From positions 42,226 to 106,225 of the forward strand of contig JASAND010026597.1 of assembly GCA_030248195.1 (NCBI GenBank): a DNA stretch of 64,000 nt. Reading direction: 5' to 3'. This DNA is from Trissonchulus latispiculum (lineage: Eukaryota; Nematoda; Enoplea; Enoplida; Ironidae). How positions within the stretch are numbered: position 1 is the first letter of the stretch; every line of letters starts with the position of its first letter. The notes beneath the pieces are model-generated. The model was not told the origin of the DNA. It ran no database searches and saw only the letters and a list, made by a program, of their open reading frames with translations. Position numbers and translations under genes: made by a program. Below are positions 1 through 9,499 of this stretch, piece by piece.

Positions 1-242
1 GTTTTCAAAATCCCGGGTGCGCCCCTGCCTAGAGAGGTGTTCTATAGCTCATAAAAAAGCTTACGACTAGGCCTAGCTGCCTGTACAGTCAGTATTTCAT
101 TATCCCAATCCAGTAAAAAGTTCTGGCCAAAAATCTGAAAAGTGGGTTATTTCCCGCTTGACTATAATATTGCGTGCGTCATGTGTCTACACAGAAAGAT
201 TTAATCGTACGTTCTTACAAGAAGGAATATCATATTACAGTA
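1..242. other. Unassigned sequence at the left edge
   Basis: No gene, RNA or clear repeat boundary is visible. A short piece near position 42 (TTCTATAGCTCAT) matches the interior of the element at 17963-19472, so this may be an old repeat fragment. The stretch runs into a TA microsatellite at about 243. Confidence 0.3.
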
Positions 243-265
243 TATAAATATATATATATATATAT

Positions 266-313
<48 letters not shown>

Positions 314-708
314 GGTACATTTCACGGAAAGAGTGCCAGTTGGAGAAGTTTTAACAATTGGAGAAATATCGCCAACTAATGGCGATTTTCGCCAAAGTTG
401 AAGTAAAGTCCAAACAGAATTGGCGAAAAGCCGTTGTAACAACCTTTTTCCTGAATAATTTCATACTTTTTCGCCAATATTGGCGAAAAGCCCGGACTGA
501 CTGGGCAAATTTATTCTTCCAGTCAGTCCGGACTTTTCGCCAATATTGGCTAAAAAGTATGAAATTATTCAGGAAAAAGGTTGTTACAATGGCTTTTCGC
601 CAATTCTGTTTGGACTTTACTTCAACTTTGGCGAAAATCACCAATGTTGGCGATATTTCTCCAATTTCTAAAACTTCTCCAACTGGCACTCTTTCCGTGA
701 AATGTACC

Positions 709-759
<51 letters not shown>

Positions 760-762
760 TAT
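243..762. repeat. TA microsatellite on both sides of a foldback element
   Basis: Alternating TA runs occupy about 243-311 and 709-760. The palindromic element at 312-710 sits exactly between them, which suggests either insertion into a TA tract or TA expansion at the element's ends. Confidence 0.9.
312..710. mobile_element. Foldback element, about 192-bp arms, 14-bp loop
   Basis: The left arm (312-504) and right arm (519-710) are nearly perfect reverse complements around a 14-base loop at 505-518. The outer ends read ACGGTACATTTCACGG and its complement. The arms repeat smaller motifs such as TTTCGCCAATATTGGCGAAA. There is no coding capacity: the frames open across it exist on both strands because the sequence is palindromic. 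It looks like a miniature element that can form one long hairpin. The superfamily is not assignable; any TA target duplication is hidden by the TA flanks. Confidence 0.85.
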
Positions 763-918
763 ACAAGTAACAAAAATGCTCCGCACAAAAGAGGATAATA
801 TGTGTGTGTTGGCTGTATCGTATATATATCCTTTAAATTCCGGTTGAAGAAGTAAAGACAAAAGTTTCATGGGCACGTGACGTTATTTGGCACAGCAAAT
901 ATTGGTGGATGGTTCCAT

Positions 919-1427
919 GTCAAAAGTTGCTCAGCTCACTTAGGGCTTTCATTTGATACCAAATTTGACCACTTTTGAAAACTTTCATTTTTGACCGAAA
1001 ATCGCCTAAGTCCCCACCCCACCCCACCACAGCACTCTACAGCCACTTTGAGCATGCAGTTCTAGGACAAAAGTTGCTCAGCTCGCTTAGGGCTTTCATT
1101 TGGTACCAAATTTGACCACTTTTGAAAACTTTCATTTTTGACCGAAAATCGCCTAAGTCCCCACCCCACCCCACCACAGCACTCTACAGCCACTTTGAGC
1201 ATGCAGTTCTATGACAAAAGTTGCTCAGCTCGCTTAGGGCTTTCATTTGGTACCAAACTTGACCACTTTTGAAAACTTCCATTTTTGACCGAAAATCGCC
1301 TAAGTCCCCACCCCACCCCACCACAGCACTCTACAGCCACTTTGAGCATGCAGTTCTATGACAAAAGTTGCTCAGCTCGCTTAGGGCTTTCATTTGGTAC
1401 CAAATTTGACCACTTTTGAAAAATTTT
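919..1427. repeat. 147-bp tandem repeat, about 3.5 copies
   Basis: The anchor GTTGCTCAG recurs at 926, 1073, 1220 and 1367, giving an exact 147-bp spacing. Each unit holds GGGCTTTCATTTGGTACC, then a CCCCACCCCACC run. The first half of the unit is shared with the 148-bp array at 23762-24490. Confidence 0.92.
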
Positions 1428-1444
1428 ATTTTCGACCACTTGAC

Positions 1445-1850
1445 CCGCCACCCGACTGACCCTTCAAACGGCAAAGTGGAACCAGCCCAGCAAAATAGGT
1501 ACGTCGGACGGCAAAACGGATACCGGGAATGAGCTGGGCACACCAGAAAACCCCTATAGACAAAGTTTTGAGAGGCCAGGTAGAGCCTACTATGGACCTC
1601 CAGGAAGCGGTTTCCGACATGACCCTCCAGACGGCAAAGTGGAACCAGCACAGCAAGATGGATGAGTCCTACGGCAAAAAGGACACCGGGAATGAGCTGG
1701 GCGCACCAGAAAACCCCTATAGACAAAGTTTTGAGAGGCCAGGTAAAGCCTACTATGGACCTCCAGGAAGCGGTTTCCGACTTGACCCTCCCGACGGCAA
1801 AGTGGAACCAGCCCAGCAAGATGGGTGGGTCTGACGATAAAACTGACTGC
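1445..1850. repeat. 163-bp tandem repeat, about 2.5 copies
   Basis: CGGCAAAGTGGAACC recurs at 1469, 1632 and 1795, and CCCCTATAGACAAAG at 1551 and 1714, both with a 163-bp spacing. It directly follows the 147-bp array. Frames open across it on both strands are by-products of the repeat. Confidence 0.9.
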
Positions 1851-2490
1851 GGGAATCGATTCTCCGTGCCAGAAAACCATTGTATGGAAGATTTGAGCGT
1901 TCAAAGTTAAATAGATTGCGAGAAATTTCGATTTTTCATTTTTCGAATTTTCGCCATCTTTGACGAGCCACTGTGGTCGCTAGGGAAGTGATAGAGAAAC
2001 GCAACCTGGACCGCTAGTTAGTTCAATATATGTAATTTCTGAATATAAAAAGAAATCAGCTCCAGCTCGTAACGTTCGACCTGAGCGACGACCACAAAAA
2101 TGGTCACTTTTCGCTATGAGCCGACTTTGCGGCGCCACTGCGGCGCTGTGGCGCAGCTGCGGCGCAAAAAAAGTTGTGATTCTCAAATTCTTTAGAGGGT
2201 ACTACTAGACCCCATAGCCCTTTAGGTTGGCCCACCGCTGCAGATCACGTGAAAGCGGCGAACATTATGTACAATACAACCATCAAATAGGAGAAACCGG
2301 AAAAAAAACATCGCCGCCATAACCGGTCCGGGGCGCAACTTTTTAACGGTAAGTGATACGGGGCTGAAACTTCACAGACATACTAAACTCGATGTGCTCT
2401 ACAATTTGCGCATGAAATCTGCGCAGGATTTTGCGCAGCTTCTGCGCAGCTTATTTTACACTGTCTCCAGCCACTTTTCACACATATTAT
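1851..2490. other. Non-repetitive tail of the 762-2521 element
   Basis: No gene is seen. It includes clustered GCGCAG/CTGCGC motifs near 2405-2450 and CGGCGC repeats near 2130-2165. It leads into the terminal hairpin at 2491. Confidence 0.35.
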
Positions 2491-2512
2491 AGGGGTCGCT
2501 GCCGCGACCCCT
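2491..2512. other. Terminal GC-rich hairpin
   Basis: AGGGGTCGC and GCGACCCCT form a 9-bp perfect stem around TGCC, preceded by ATATTAT and followed by ATGATA. The same layout occurs at 5729-5750 and 63592-63616, so it probably marks the 3' end of one element family. Confidence 0.75.
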
Positions 2513-2523
2513 ATGATATATAT

Positions 2524-3414
2524 ACAAGTAGGAAAAATGCTCCTTGCAGTCGCATGTAAAATGCAATATGAGCTATGATGGTCAACATTTAAATATGTCA
2601 AGGACAAGATTTAAAACGTCTAATATGAGCCAGCATCTAAATCAATCGGTAAAGGACAAGCTGTAACTGGCTAATATGAGCCGCCACGTTTCTCTTGGGC
2701 TCATATTGACGCTCGCTGCCGTGGTTTCAACGGCTTGACATCACGACGACCTCTTACCATCTTGCCTACAGACTCTTTACTTTTATTCCCATTCCCAAGT
2801 CTGAAAAAATCCTCACCGTCTTGCGTAATGTCATTAGCTTCATATAATGTTTGGTTATAGGTATCCTGTCTGAATCTAATTTCACTAGCTCAAACACCGT
2901 ATTTAAGGTATATATGTGAACACTTTAAGCAGCTAAAGTTCTCCCCTTTAAAGTTGAATTAAGTGGCATATACATTTGGTATATACCAGTTTTCTAAATC
3001 ATAGACACACACTGCAAACTAGATACAAATGCATAAAGCTCCAGTAAACCGGTATTCTTCAAGTCTTCAGTACCGTCTTACTGTACTTATACAATAAAAT
3101 ACACAGCTGATGTGTAAAACTTTGATGTGTGCTTACCCACTTGACTTTACTTATTGTATCAAGACCAGACGTATACAATGTCATGACAATTTGAAAAGTG
3201 AAAAATAGTTAACTCAACTTAGTATCCTCGCGTCAATATGAGCCCAAGAGAAACGTGGCGGCTCATATTAGCCAGTTACAGCTTGTCCTTTACCGATTTA
3301 GATGCTGGCTCATATTAGACGTTTTAAATCTTGTCCTTGACATATTTAAATGTTGACTATCATAGCTCATATTGCATTTTACATGCGACTGCAAGGAGCA
3401 TTTTTCCTACTTGT
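2524..3414. mobile_element. Inverted-repeat element, arms of about 185 bp
   Basis: The left arm 2524-2712 and right arm 3231-3414 are inverted copies; the outer end reads ACAAGTAGGAAAAATGCTCC. Both arms repeat ATATGAGC several times. The 518-bp interior has no reading frame of note. A related left arm without a visible right arm lies at 57476-57656. It either is a separate miniature element or forms the 5' part of the satellite-carrying element that ends at 5757. Confidence 0.8.
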
Positions 3415-3512
3415 CCTTCTTCCAATTTTTGGGAGCGCTGCTCTTAGGCAGAAGTAGTCTGCAATTTATTACTCCCAGAAGATTCTCTATTCCAAACAAT
3501 GACCACTGTCTT

Positions 3513-4962
3513 CGGGGGTTTGACCACTGGCCAATAGGTCACCTAGTCCATAGTGACCAGTGGTCACTTCCGTCGGTTCTGAAAATATGCTCAATGAAAC
3601 GAGCGTAGACAATTTACTATATATGGCCCCAACCAAAACCCCGAAAACGCTGTTTTAGGGGGTTTGACCACTGGTCAATAGGCCACCTAGACCATAGTGA
3701 CCAGTGGTCACTTCCGTCGGTTCTGAAAATATGCTCATTGAAACAAGCGTAGTCGATTTACTATATATGCCCCCAACCGAAACCCCGAAAAACGCTGTTT
3801 TATGGGGTTTGACCACCGGTCAATAGGCCACCTAGACCATAATGACCAGTGGTCACTTCCGTCGGGTCTGAAAATATGCTCATTGAAACTAGCGTAGACG
3901 ATTTACTATATATGCCCCCAACCAAAATCCCGAAAAACGCTGTTTTAGGGGGTGACCACTGGTCAATAGGCCACCTAGGCCATAGTGACCAGTGGTCACT
4001 TCCGTCGGGTCTGAAAATATGCTCATTGAAACGAGCGTAGTCGATTTACTATATCTGCCCCCAACTGAAACCCCGAAAAACGCTGTTTTATGGGGTTTGA
4101 CCACTGGTCAATAGGCCACCTAGACCATGGTGACCAGTGGTCACTTCCGTCGGTTCTCAAAATATGCTCATTGAAACGAGCGTAGTCGATTTACTATATA
4201 TGCCCCCAACCAAAACCTGGAAAAACGCTGTTTTAGGGGGTTTGACCACTGGTCAATAGGCCACCTAGACCATAATGACCAGTGGTCACTTCCGTCGGGT
4301 CTGAAAATATGCTCATTGAAACTAGCGTAGACGATTTACTATATATGCCCCCAACCAAAATCCCGAAAAACGCTGTTTTATGGGGTTTGACCACTGGTCA
4401 ATAGGCCACCTAGACCATATTGACCAGTGGTCACTTCCGTAGGTTCTGAAAATATGCTCATTGAAACGAGCGTAGACGATTTACTATATATGCCCCCAAC
4501 CAAAACCTGGAAAAACGCTGTTTTAGGGGGTTTGACCACTGGTCAATAGGCCACCTAGACCATGGTGACCAGTGGTCACTTCCGTCGGTTCTCAAAATAT
4601 GCTCATTGAAACGAGCGTAGTCGATTTACTATATATGCCCCCAACCAAAACCTGGAAAAACGCTGTTTTAGGGGGTTTGACCACTGGTCAATAGGCCACC
4701 TAGACCATAGTGACCAGTGGTCACTTCCGTCGGTTCTGAAAATATGCTCATTGAAACGAGCGTAGTCGATTTACTATATATGCCCCCAACCAAAACCTGG
4801 AAAAACGCTGTTTTAGGGGGTTTGACCACTGGTCAATAGGCCACCTAGACCATAGTGACCAGTGGTCACTTCCGTCGGTTCTGAAAATATGCTCATTGAA
4901 ACGAGCGTAGTAGTCGATTTACTATATATGCCCCCGACCAAAATCCCGAAAAACGCTGTTTT
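3513..4962. repeat. 145-bp tandem array, about 10 copies
   Basis: The anchor TTACTATAT recurs at 3614, 3758, 3903, 4046, 4191, 4336, 4481, 4626, 4771 and 4919. Each unit contains TGACCACTGGTCA and TGACCAGTGGTCA, a 13-bp inverted pair about 20 bases apart. Copies are highly similar, pointing to recent expansion or homogenisation. Confidence 0.95.
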
Positions 4963-5340
4963 AGTGACTTTTCCATACTTTGACCCTAACTTTGACCCTG
5001 GGCGAGGTGCCACGGGGCCATGCTGACCAGTGGTCACTTCGGGCGGTTTCGGCAGTATGCTCATCGTGTTCAGCGACCCCGATTTACTATATATGGGCAC
5101 CACCAAATGGCCGAAAATAGCCGTTTTTACGGACTTTTCCCAACTTTGACCCTGGGCGAGGAACCACGGGCGCCATGGGGCCTGAGGGTCACATCCATCG
5201 GTTTCGGCAGTATGCTCATCGTTTTCAGCGACCCCGATTTACTATATATGCGCACCACCAAATGGCCAAAAAATGCTATTTTAGACGACTTTTTGACAAT
5301 TTTCTGTGTTGGGACCTCGAAAAATTTCTAAGTCCAAACG
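4963..5340. repeat. Diverged monomers linking the 145- and 155-bp arrays
   Basis: Two further monomers (anchors at 5084 and 5239, spacing 165 and 155) carry CAGCGACCCCGATTTACTAT and the phrase GACCCTGGGCGAGG. Both are shared with the array at 60725-63110. They show that the two distant arrays belong to one family. Confidence 0.85.
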
Positions 5341-5757
5341 TCGATTTTTCCATTTTTGACCATCTGTAAAAATCGACCCAGAGCGAAATTCGGAAATCAA
5401 ACATAAACTTGATCTGGACCATAACCTAGATAATCAAAAATTAGTATAGAAAAATTTTTCCTATGGGCCGTTTGAAAAATCGGTGTCTGCAAAAATCGCC
5501 CTATAAAAGTGGTCGATGCAGAGGAAAAAAAACCCCACTTTTAAACTTGTATCAAAAAGTCGATTTTTTCAAAGTTCATTTTTTCCGGACAAGTTTGGTA
5601 TCATTCGAAAGCTCTTGGCCTGGAGATTTCAAAAATGTAAACTTTAGCTCTCAACTCCCTACCGTTAATTAGTTATGGCTAATTAACAGTTTCCCTAATC
5701 CGCAAAGTGCCTTTATAGCTCATATTATGAGGGGCGCTCCGCGCACCCTCATGATAC
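5341..5757. mobile_element. 3' end of the satellite-carrying element
   Basis: Positions 5565-5757 match 63430-63622 closely (TTCAAAGTTCATTTTTTCCG, GGTATCATTCGAAAGCTCTT, ending in a hairpin and ATGATAC). This is a shared unique tail after the array, with the terminal hairpin at 5729-5750 (one mismatch in the stem). It is unlikely to be host sequence because two copies sit 58 kb apart next to the same array type. Confidence 0.75.
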
Positions 5758-6121
5758 CTTGTCGTCGAAGCCTATGAACCCAGCCAAAGACCTTTACTCG
5801 TTTTTCCCGCATTTGGGCAGCTGAACGTATTTTGATCTAAAACTAACAATCGCAAAAATTAACCTTTTCCAGCTTGGGATAGATGTATGCAATAATCAAA
5901 TTACGCATGATTTAAAGCACTTTAAAGATTATATGGCGCAAACTATTGGTCTTGATCCGCTAAGGGGAAAATAAAATTATAATATATACACCTAAACAAA
6001 CATTTGAATTCAGGGAGGAGGATGGGGGGTGATGGGGCGTGTCTTAGTTTAGGTGGATATATTCGTCGGACGTTAATTAAAAGGTTCATTTTTTGACAAA
6101 GGTTTGCTGAAGCTATCTGAC
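5758..6121. other. Probable NARS1 intron 3 sequence
   Basis: This lies downstream, on the minus strand, of the donor at 6121-6120. I looked for the next synthetase exon (start of the OB-fold) on the minus strand and did not find one before the repeats begin. Confidence 0.4.
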
Positions 6122-6211
6122 CTGTACAGGAGGGGGTAGAGACGGATCCTCATGAATCTGTATCGTTTCAAGCAATCCGTCTATCTCCTTTGTTTTCTCT
6201 GCATCTTCTAA
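6122..6211 (-). CDS. NARS1: Asparaginyl-tRNA synthetase, exon 3 (N-terminal extension)
   Basis: A 90-base exon (30 codons, phase 0 at both ends) flanked by a good acceptor (CTGTTTCAG at 6212) and donor (GTCAGA at 6121). It encodes LEDAEKTKEIDGLLE followed by TIQIHEDPSLPPPVQ. In animal cytosolic AsnRS the N-terminal extension ends with a charged helix and a conserved DPSLP segment just before the anticodon-binding OB-fold; the DPSLP here fits that spot. It follows exon 2 (7299-7126) in frame. The remaining exons (OB-fold, class II catalytic core) are not in the window. The exon was found by reading the translation, and its small size makes it easy to miss. Confidence 0.85.
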
Positions 6212-7125
6212 CTGAAACAGCAACATGCTACGCTAAATACAAAGTTTCTTTAAAAAACAGGCAGCAAGAACAAAGGGGAACAGCTATCTCAATGACAACT
6301 CTCTCCCTCACCAAAGCACGCAATCCAAAGTGAGGGATCTAAAAACCCACTTACACCGCAAAATTTCCTTATTCATATACCTACATAAAAGCACACAAGA
6401 AATAGAGGAAATAGATATATATATATATATATATACGTAAATTAGGGATGCACCGGGGATTGGCCCCGGCCACGGCACCGGCCCCGGTAGTCAGGCCCCG
6501 GCCCCGGTGGTCAGGCCCCGGTACCGACCGGGGCCAAAAATTAGCACAATTTTGTAAATTTTTGACATTTTTTGACCAAAATTTTGAATTTTCGAAAGTC
6601 AAATAGTGTTACAAATCGTTTGTTTTCCCGCCGATATGAATGAAAACAACGATAGTAACGTCTGTATATCAAAAATTATTGCAAAATTTAAATTTTCCAG
6701 AAAATTTTTGAAAATTTTCGATTTGGACCCACAATTTCCAGGCCCCGGCCCCGGTAGTGAGGCCCCGGCCCCGGTGGTCAGGCCCCGGTACCGATCGGGG
6801 CCAAAAATTAGCAAACTTTTGTAAATTTTTGACCAAAACTTTGAATTTTCGAAAGTCAAAAAGTGTTACAAATCGTTTGTTTTCCCGCTGATATGAATGA
6901 AAACAACGATAGTAACTAACGTTTTTGTATATCAAAAATTATTGCAAAATTTAAATTTTCAAGAAAATTTTTGAAAATTTTCGATTTGGACCCGCAATTT
7001 CTAGGACCGGCCCCGGTAGTGGCGGCCCCGATGCATCTCTAATCTCTAATATAAATATTTATGTGTATTAGTAAAATTAATTGTAAACTTTATATGTATA
7101 TATATATCTAAGTGGCTGCACTCAC
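6212..7125 (-). other. NARS1 intron 2, with a 257-bp repeat
   Basis: The intron between exons 2 and 3. It is filled by GC-rich tandem units (see 6440-7035) and TA microsatellite. No other exon is apparent. Confidence 0.75.
6440..7035. repeat. About 257-bp tandem repeat with CCGG-rich heads
   Basis: GTGTTACAAATCGTTTG recurs at 6606 and 6863. Each unit begins with runs of GGCCCCGG and GGTACCG and continues into A/T-rich sequence. About 2.3 copies are present, inside NARS1 intron 2. Confidence 0.85.
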
Positions 7126-7299
7126 CTCTTTGACTTTTTTCTGTTCAATCTTTCTTTGTTCACGAGCCCATATTTTCTTAACCTTTTTAATTTGCGCCTG
7201 TGCAACGGGTGCCCACTGAACGCCGTCAGACACAACATCAGCAGCAACGGCATCCGTTAAAAATTTTGGAAACGGTTCGGCGCCAGCATGATGCATGGC
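7126..7299 (-). CDS. NARS1: Asparaginyl-tRNA synthetase, exon 2 (N-terminal extension)
   Basis: A 174-base exon (58 codons, phase 0 both ends). The acceptor is TTGAGTTTCAG ending at 7300 and the donor GTGAGT begins at 7125. It encodes AMHHAGAEPFPKFL near the start and IKKVKKIWAREQRK near the end. This matches the layout of the eukaryote-specific AsnRS N-domain: a short beta module containing an EPFP segment, then a lysine-rich amphipathic helix with KNIKKMWxREQ-like sequence that aids tRNA binding. Together with exon 1 it makes a continuous frame (LLK joined to AMHH). I rate the identification high because three separate exons align in order. Confidence 0.9.
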
Positions 7300-9306
7300 C
7301 TGAAACTCAAAAATTAAATTGTTTAAACTGGGTTGGCTAAACCCATACAATAAACTCTATATATTTGATGCAACATCTCAAAGTCTTAACACAAGGCCGA
7401 TGATTCAAATTCTAAATCAAAAACGTGTTTTGAGACAAAATTGTGGTTTAGAATCATATTTTGCAATTTTCCAAACAAAAAAGCTTATAGTTATACATAC
7501 ATTTGAGAAAGTTTTTGGAAATGTGCATTAAAGTTCGCTTGCTTGGAAGGGTCCATTTTGCCATTCGTGAAATTTCTCTGGCGCACGTGAAAAAGTGACA
7601 ACTTTTCTAATTTCCTATGTTTAACACATGAGATCTCAACTTTGAGGTGAAATTACTCAATAGCCGTAAGGTGAAATTACTCAATAGCCGTACGACTTAC
7701 ATATATATATATCTATATATATAAATATATATATAAATATATATATATGTATATACGTATAATTATGTATGTAGCCATGGGGGGAAACCCCCACATTTTC
7801 GGATTTTGGCTGGAACTTTTTTATTATAAGGGCTAGATGAGAACTTTATATACCATCGTACTTGGCGTAGTTAAATCTTTCTTTTAAGGCCATTTGCACT
7901 TCTCTAGGTTGTACCGTTAGGCCAGTATATATAATGCAAAAAGTAGCGGGGGAAACCCAAATCAATGGGGGGAAAACCCACCCCTCACAGGTCTCAAAAC
8001 TTCGCTATTCTGACACTTCCGGTGTAAAATTCAACTCTTTTTAGCTAGTATAAATAAAAAATCCGATCCAGGTACCTTTTTTGAGATTTCATGTGCCAAT
8101 GAAAAGGCAGCATCAAACGGACAGGTTTCATAAAGTTTAATACATACATAAACATAGGGCAATTTTTGAAATGCTAAAAACGATGTACATAATTTGATAA
8201 AACTTATTAGTCTACCGTAAAGAGAATGGTTTTTACGTTCAATTGGCTGTTAAAATCCACAATTGGACCGGACCTGTCCTGGGTCCTCCAGTATATACCG
8301 AAATGGCACTGACTTTCAGGGTTTTTGGCCCCTAGCTAGCCAGGGAAGCAAAATTGTCCTGCAGCGTCCTCGATAGTACCGTGCTATATATAGTGTCGAA
8401 TTGTTTCTCTGTTTGGTCGTTAAATAATTTTTCAAAAAAAATTGGTTGGGTATATATCCCCCCAAAGTGGATTTTTTCCCCGCCACATTTGGCAATGTGC
8501 CAGAACACCGGTGCATCGGTCGTTAAAATTTTTGTTTCAAAAAAATTGCAGTATGTGCAAAAGGTATTAGCCCACCCCAAAGTACATCGGTCCAAACTTT
8601 TTCCCCGGCCAAAGCATTTGGCTCAAAATGTCATAAAATGAGAAGGAGTGAACCAAATGACTTGATCTTTGCACACGTAGGCAAGAAAGAGTCGCGCTTT
8701 CTGCTGCTGTTTTGGAGCTCATAGTTCCATCCAACCCTTGGTCCAGGATACGGGTGGGTTTTCCCCCCAAAAAGGGGGTGGGTTTCCGGTTCCCCCCCCC
8801 CATCATGGCTATATATACCGTTTGGACAATAAAATAAGTAAAAATCAGCGAGATCGGAGAAGTCGAAAAACTGGGCTTAATTCTAGTGTTTTTTCTTGGG
8901 GGGGCTCCAAAAGTCCGAAGGGCAAGGAATTTTTGGGGGAGGGGCGCGAAAAAGTTTTCGAAAAATATATATATGCTAAAAATAGAGATATTTTTCTGGC
9001 ATATATATACTATAGCAGTTGCTTATTATTACAAAATAGGCAGATGCTTACATAAGTGTTGAAAAGGCAATAAATAAGTAAAATCTCTGGCGGAGTCGGA
9101 AAATTTTTGAAAATTTGGCCTTCTGAGCGAATTTTCCAGGGCAAAATTTGCTACAAAAAGGTGCACCCTTTGGTTGGGGGGGGGAGAATTTAAGAATTTT
9201 TGGGGGGAAGGTCGTTTATGGAGATGCTCCCCATCCCTCCCCAACTAGAATAAGCCCAGAAAAATAATCAAAAGCTTGACCCCCAAGTAAAATAAGCATA
9301 CGTAAC
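7300..9306 (-). other. NARS1 intron 1
   Basis: About 2 kb between the first two coding exons. It contains TA microsatellite (about 7700-7760), a 29-bp direct duplication (GGTGAAATTACTCAATAGCC near 7647 and 7671) and scattered short G/C runs that grow denser toward 9200. No other gene is seen. Confidence 0.7.
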
Positions 9307-9390
9307 CTTTAACAAAGTCCTAAAAGGTTTCAAGGAAGAACCATCGCCTGAACTGTCACATCCACGATCTGATATGTACAAACTGTCCAT
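9307..9390 (-). CDS. NARS1: Asparaginyl-tRNA synthetase, first coding exon
   Basis: 28 codons from ATG at 9390 to the donor GTTACG at 9306. The peptide starts MDSLYISDRGCDSSGDG and ends KPFRTLLK. Animal cytosolic AsnRS begins with a short leader, then LYVSDREG, GDG and KPFKT motifs in the same order. An in-frame ATG 21 codons upstream exists, but starting at 9390 gives the family's usual short leader. The enzyme attaches asparagine to tRNA-Asn in the cytosol; this exon covers only the start of its appended N-domain. The first intron follows in phase 0. Upstream DNA is poly-G/C rich; no core promoter motif was recognised. Confidence 0.88.
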
Positions 9391-9499
9391 GGTGACAAGA
9401 TGACGTTGATAGTGCGAACGTGATGGCTGTATTCCGAATGCTATTTTTATCAAACTTTATATATAACAATCATCTACAATACAAGTATATACAATAGAA

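Larger units (their letters stand above)
762..2521 (+). mobile_element. Helentron-like (HINE) satellite-carrying element, putative
   Basis: The left end (TACAAGTAACAAAAATGCTCC at 762, first 20 bases shared in part) resembles the ends at 2524 and 57476. Inside are two tandem arrays (147 and 163 bp). The right end carries a GC-rich hairpin at 2491-2512 followed by ATGATATATA, like the ends at 5729-5750 and 63592-63616. A central minisatellite and a terminal stem-loop without long matching termini fit non-autonomous Helentron (HINE/pearl-type) elements. No Rep/helicase frame is present. The outer boundaries are inferred. Confidence 0.45.

Noticed and set aside
174..876. Frames with YIYIYI runs on both strands
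   Set aside because: They read through TA microsatellite and a palindrome; both strands give mirror frames.
3513..4962. CRISPR array
   Set aside because: The units are contiguous 145-bp tandem repeats with no variable spacers, in a eukaryotic setting.
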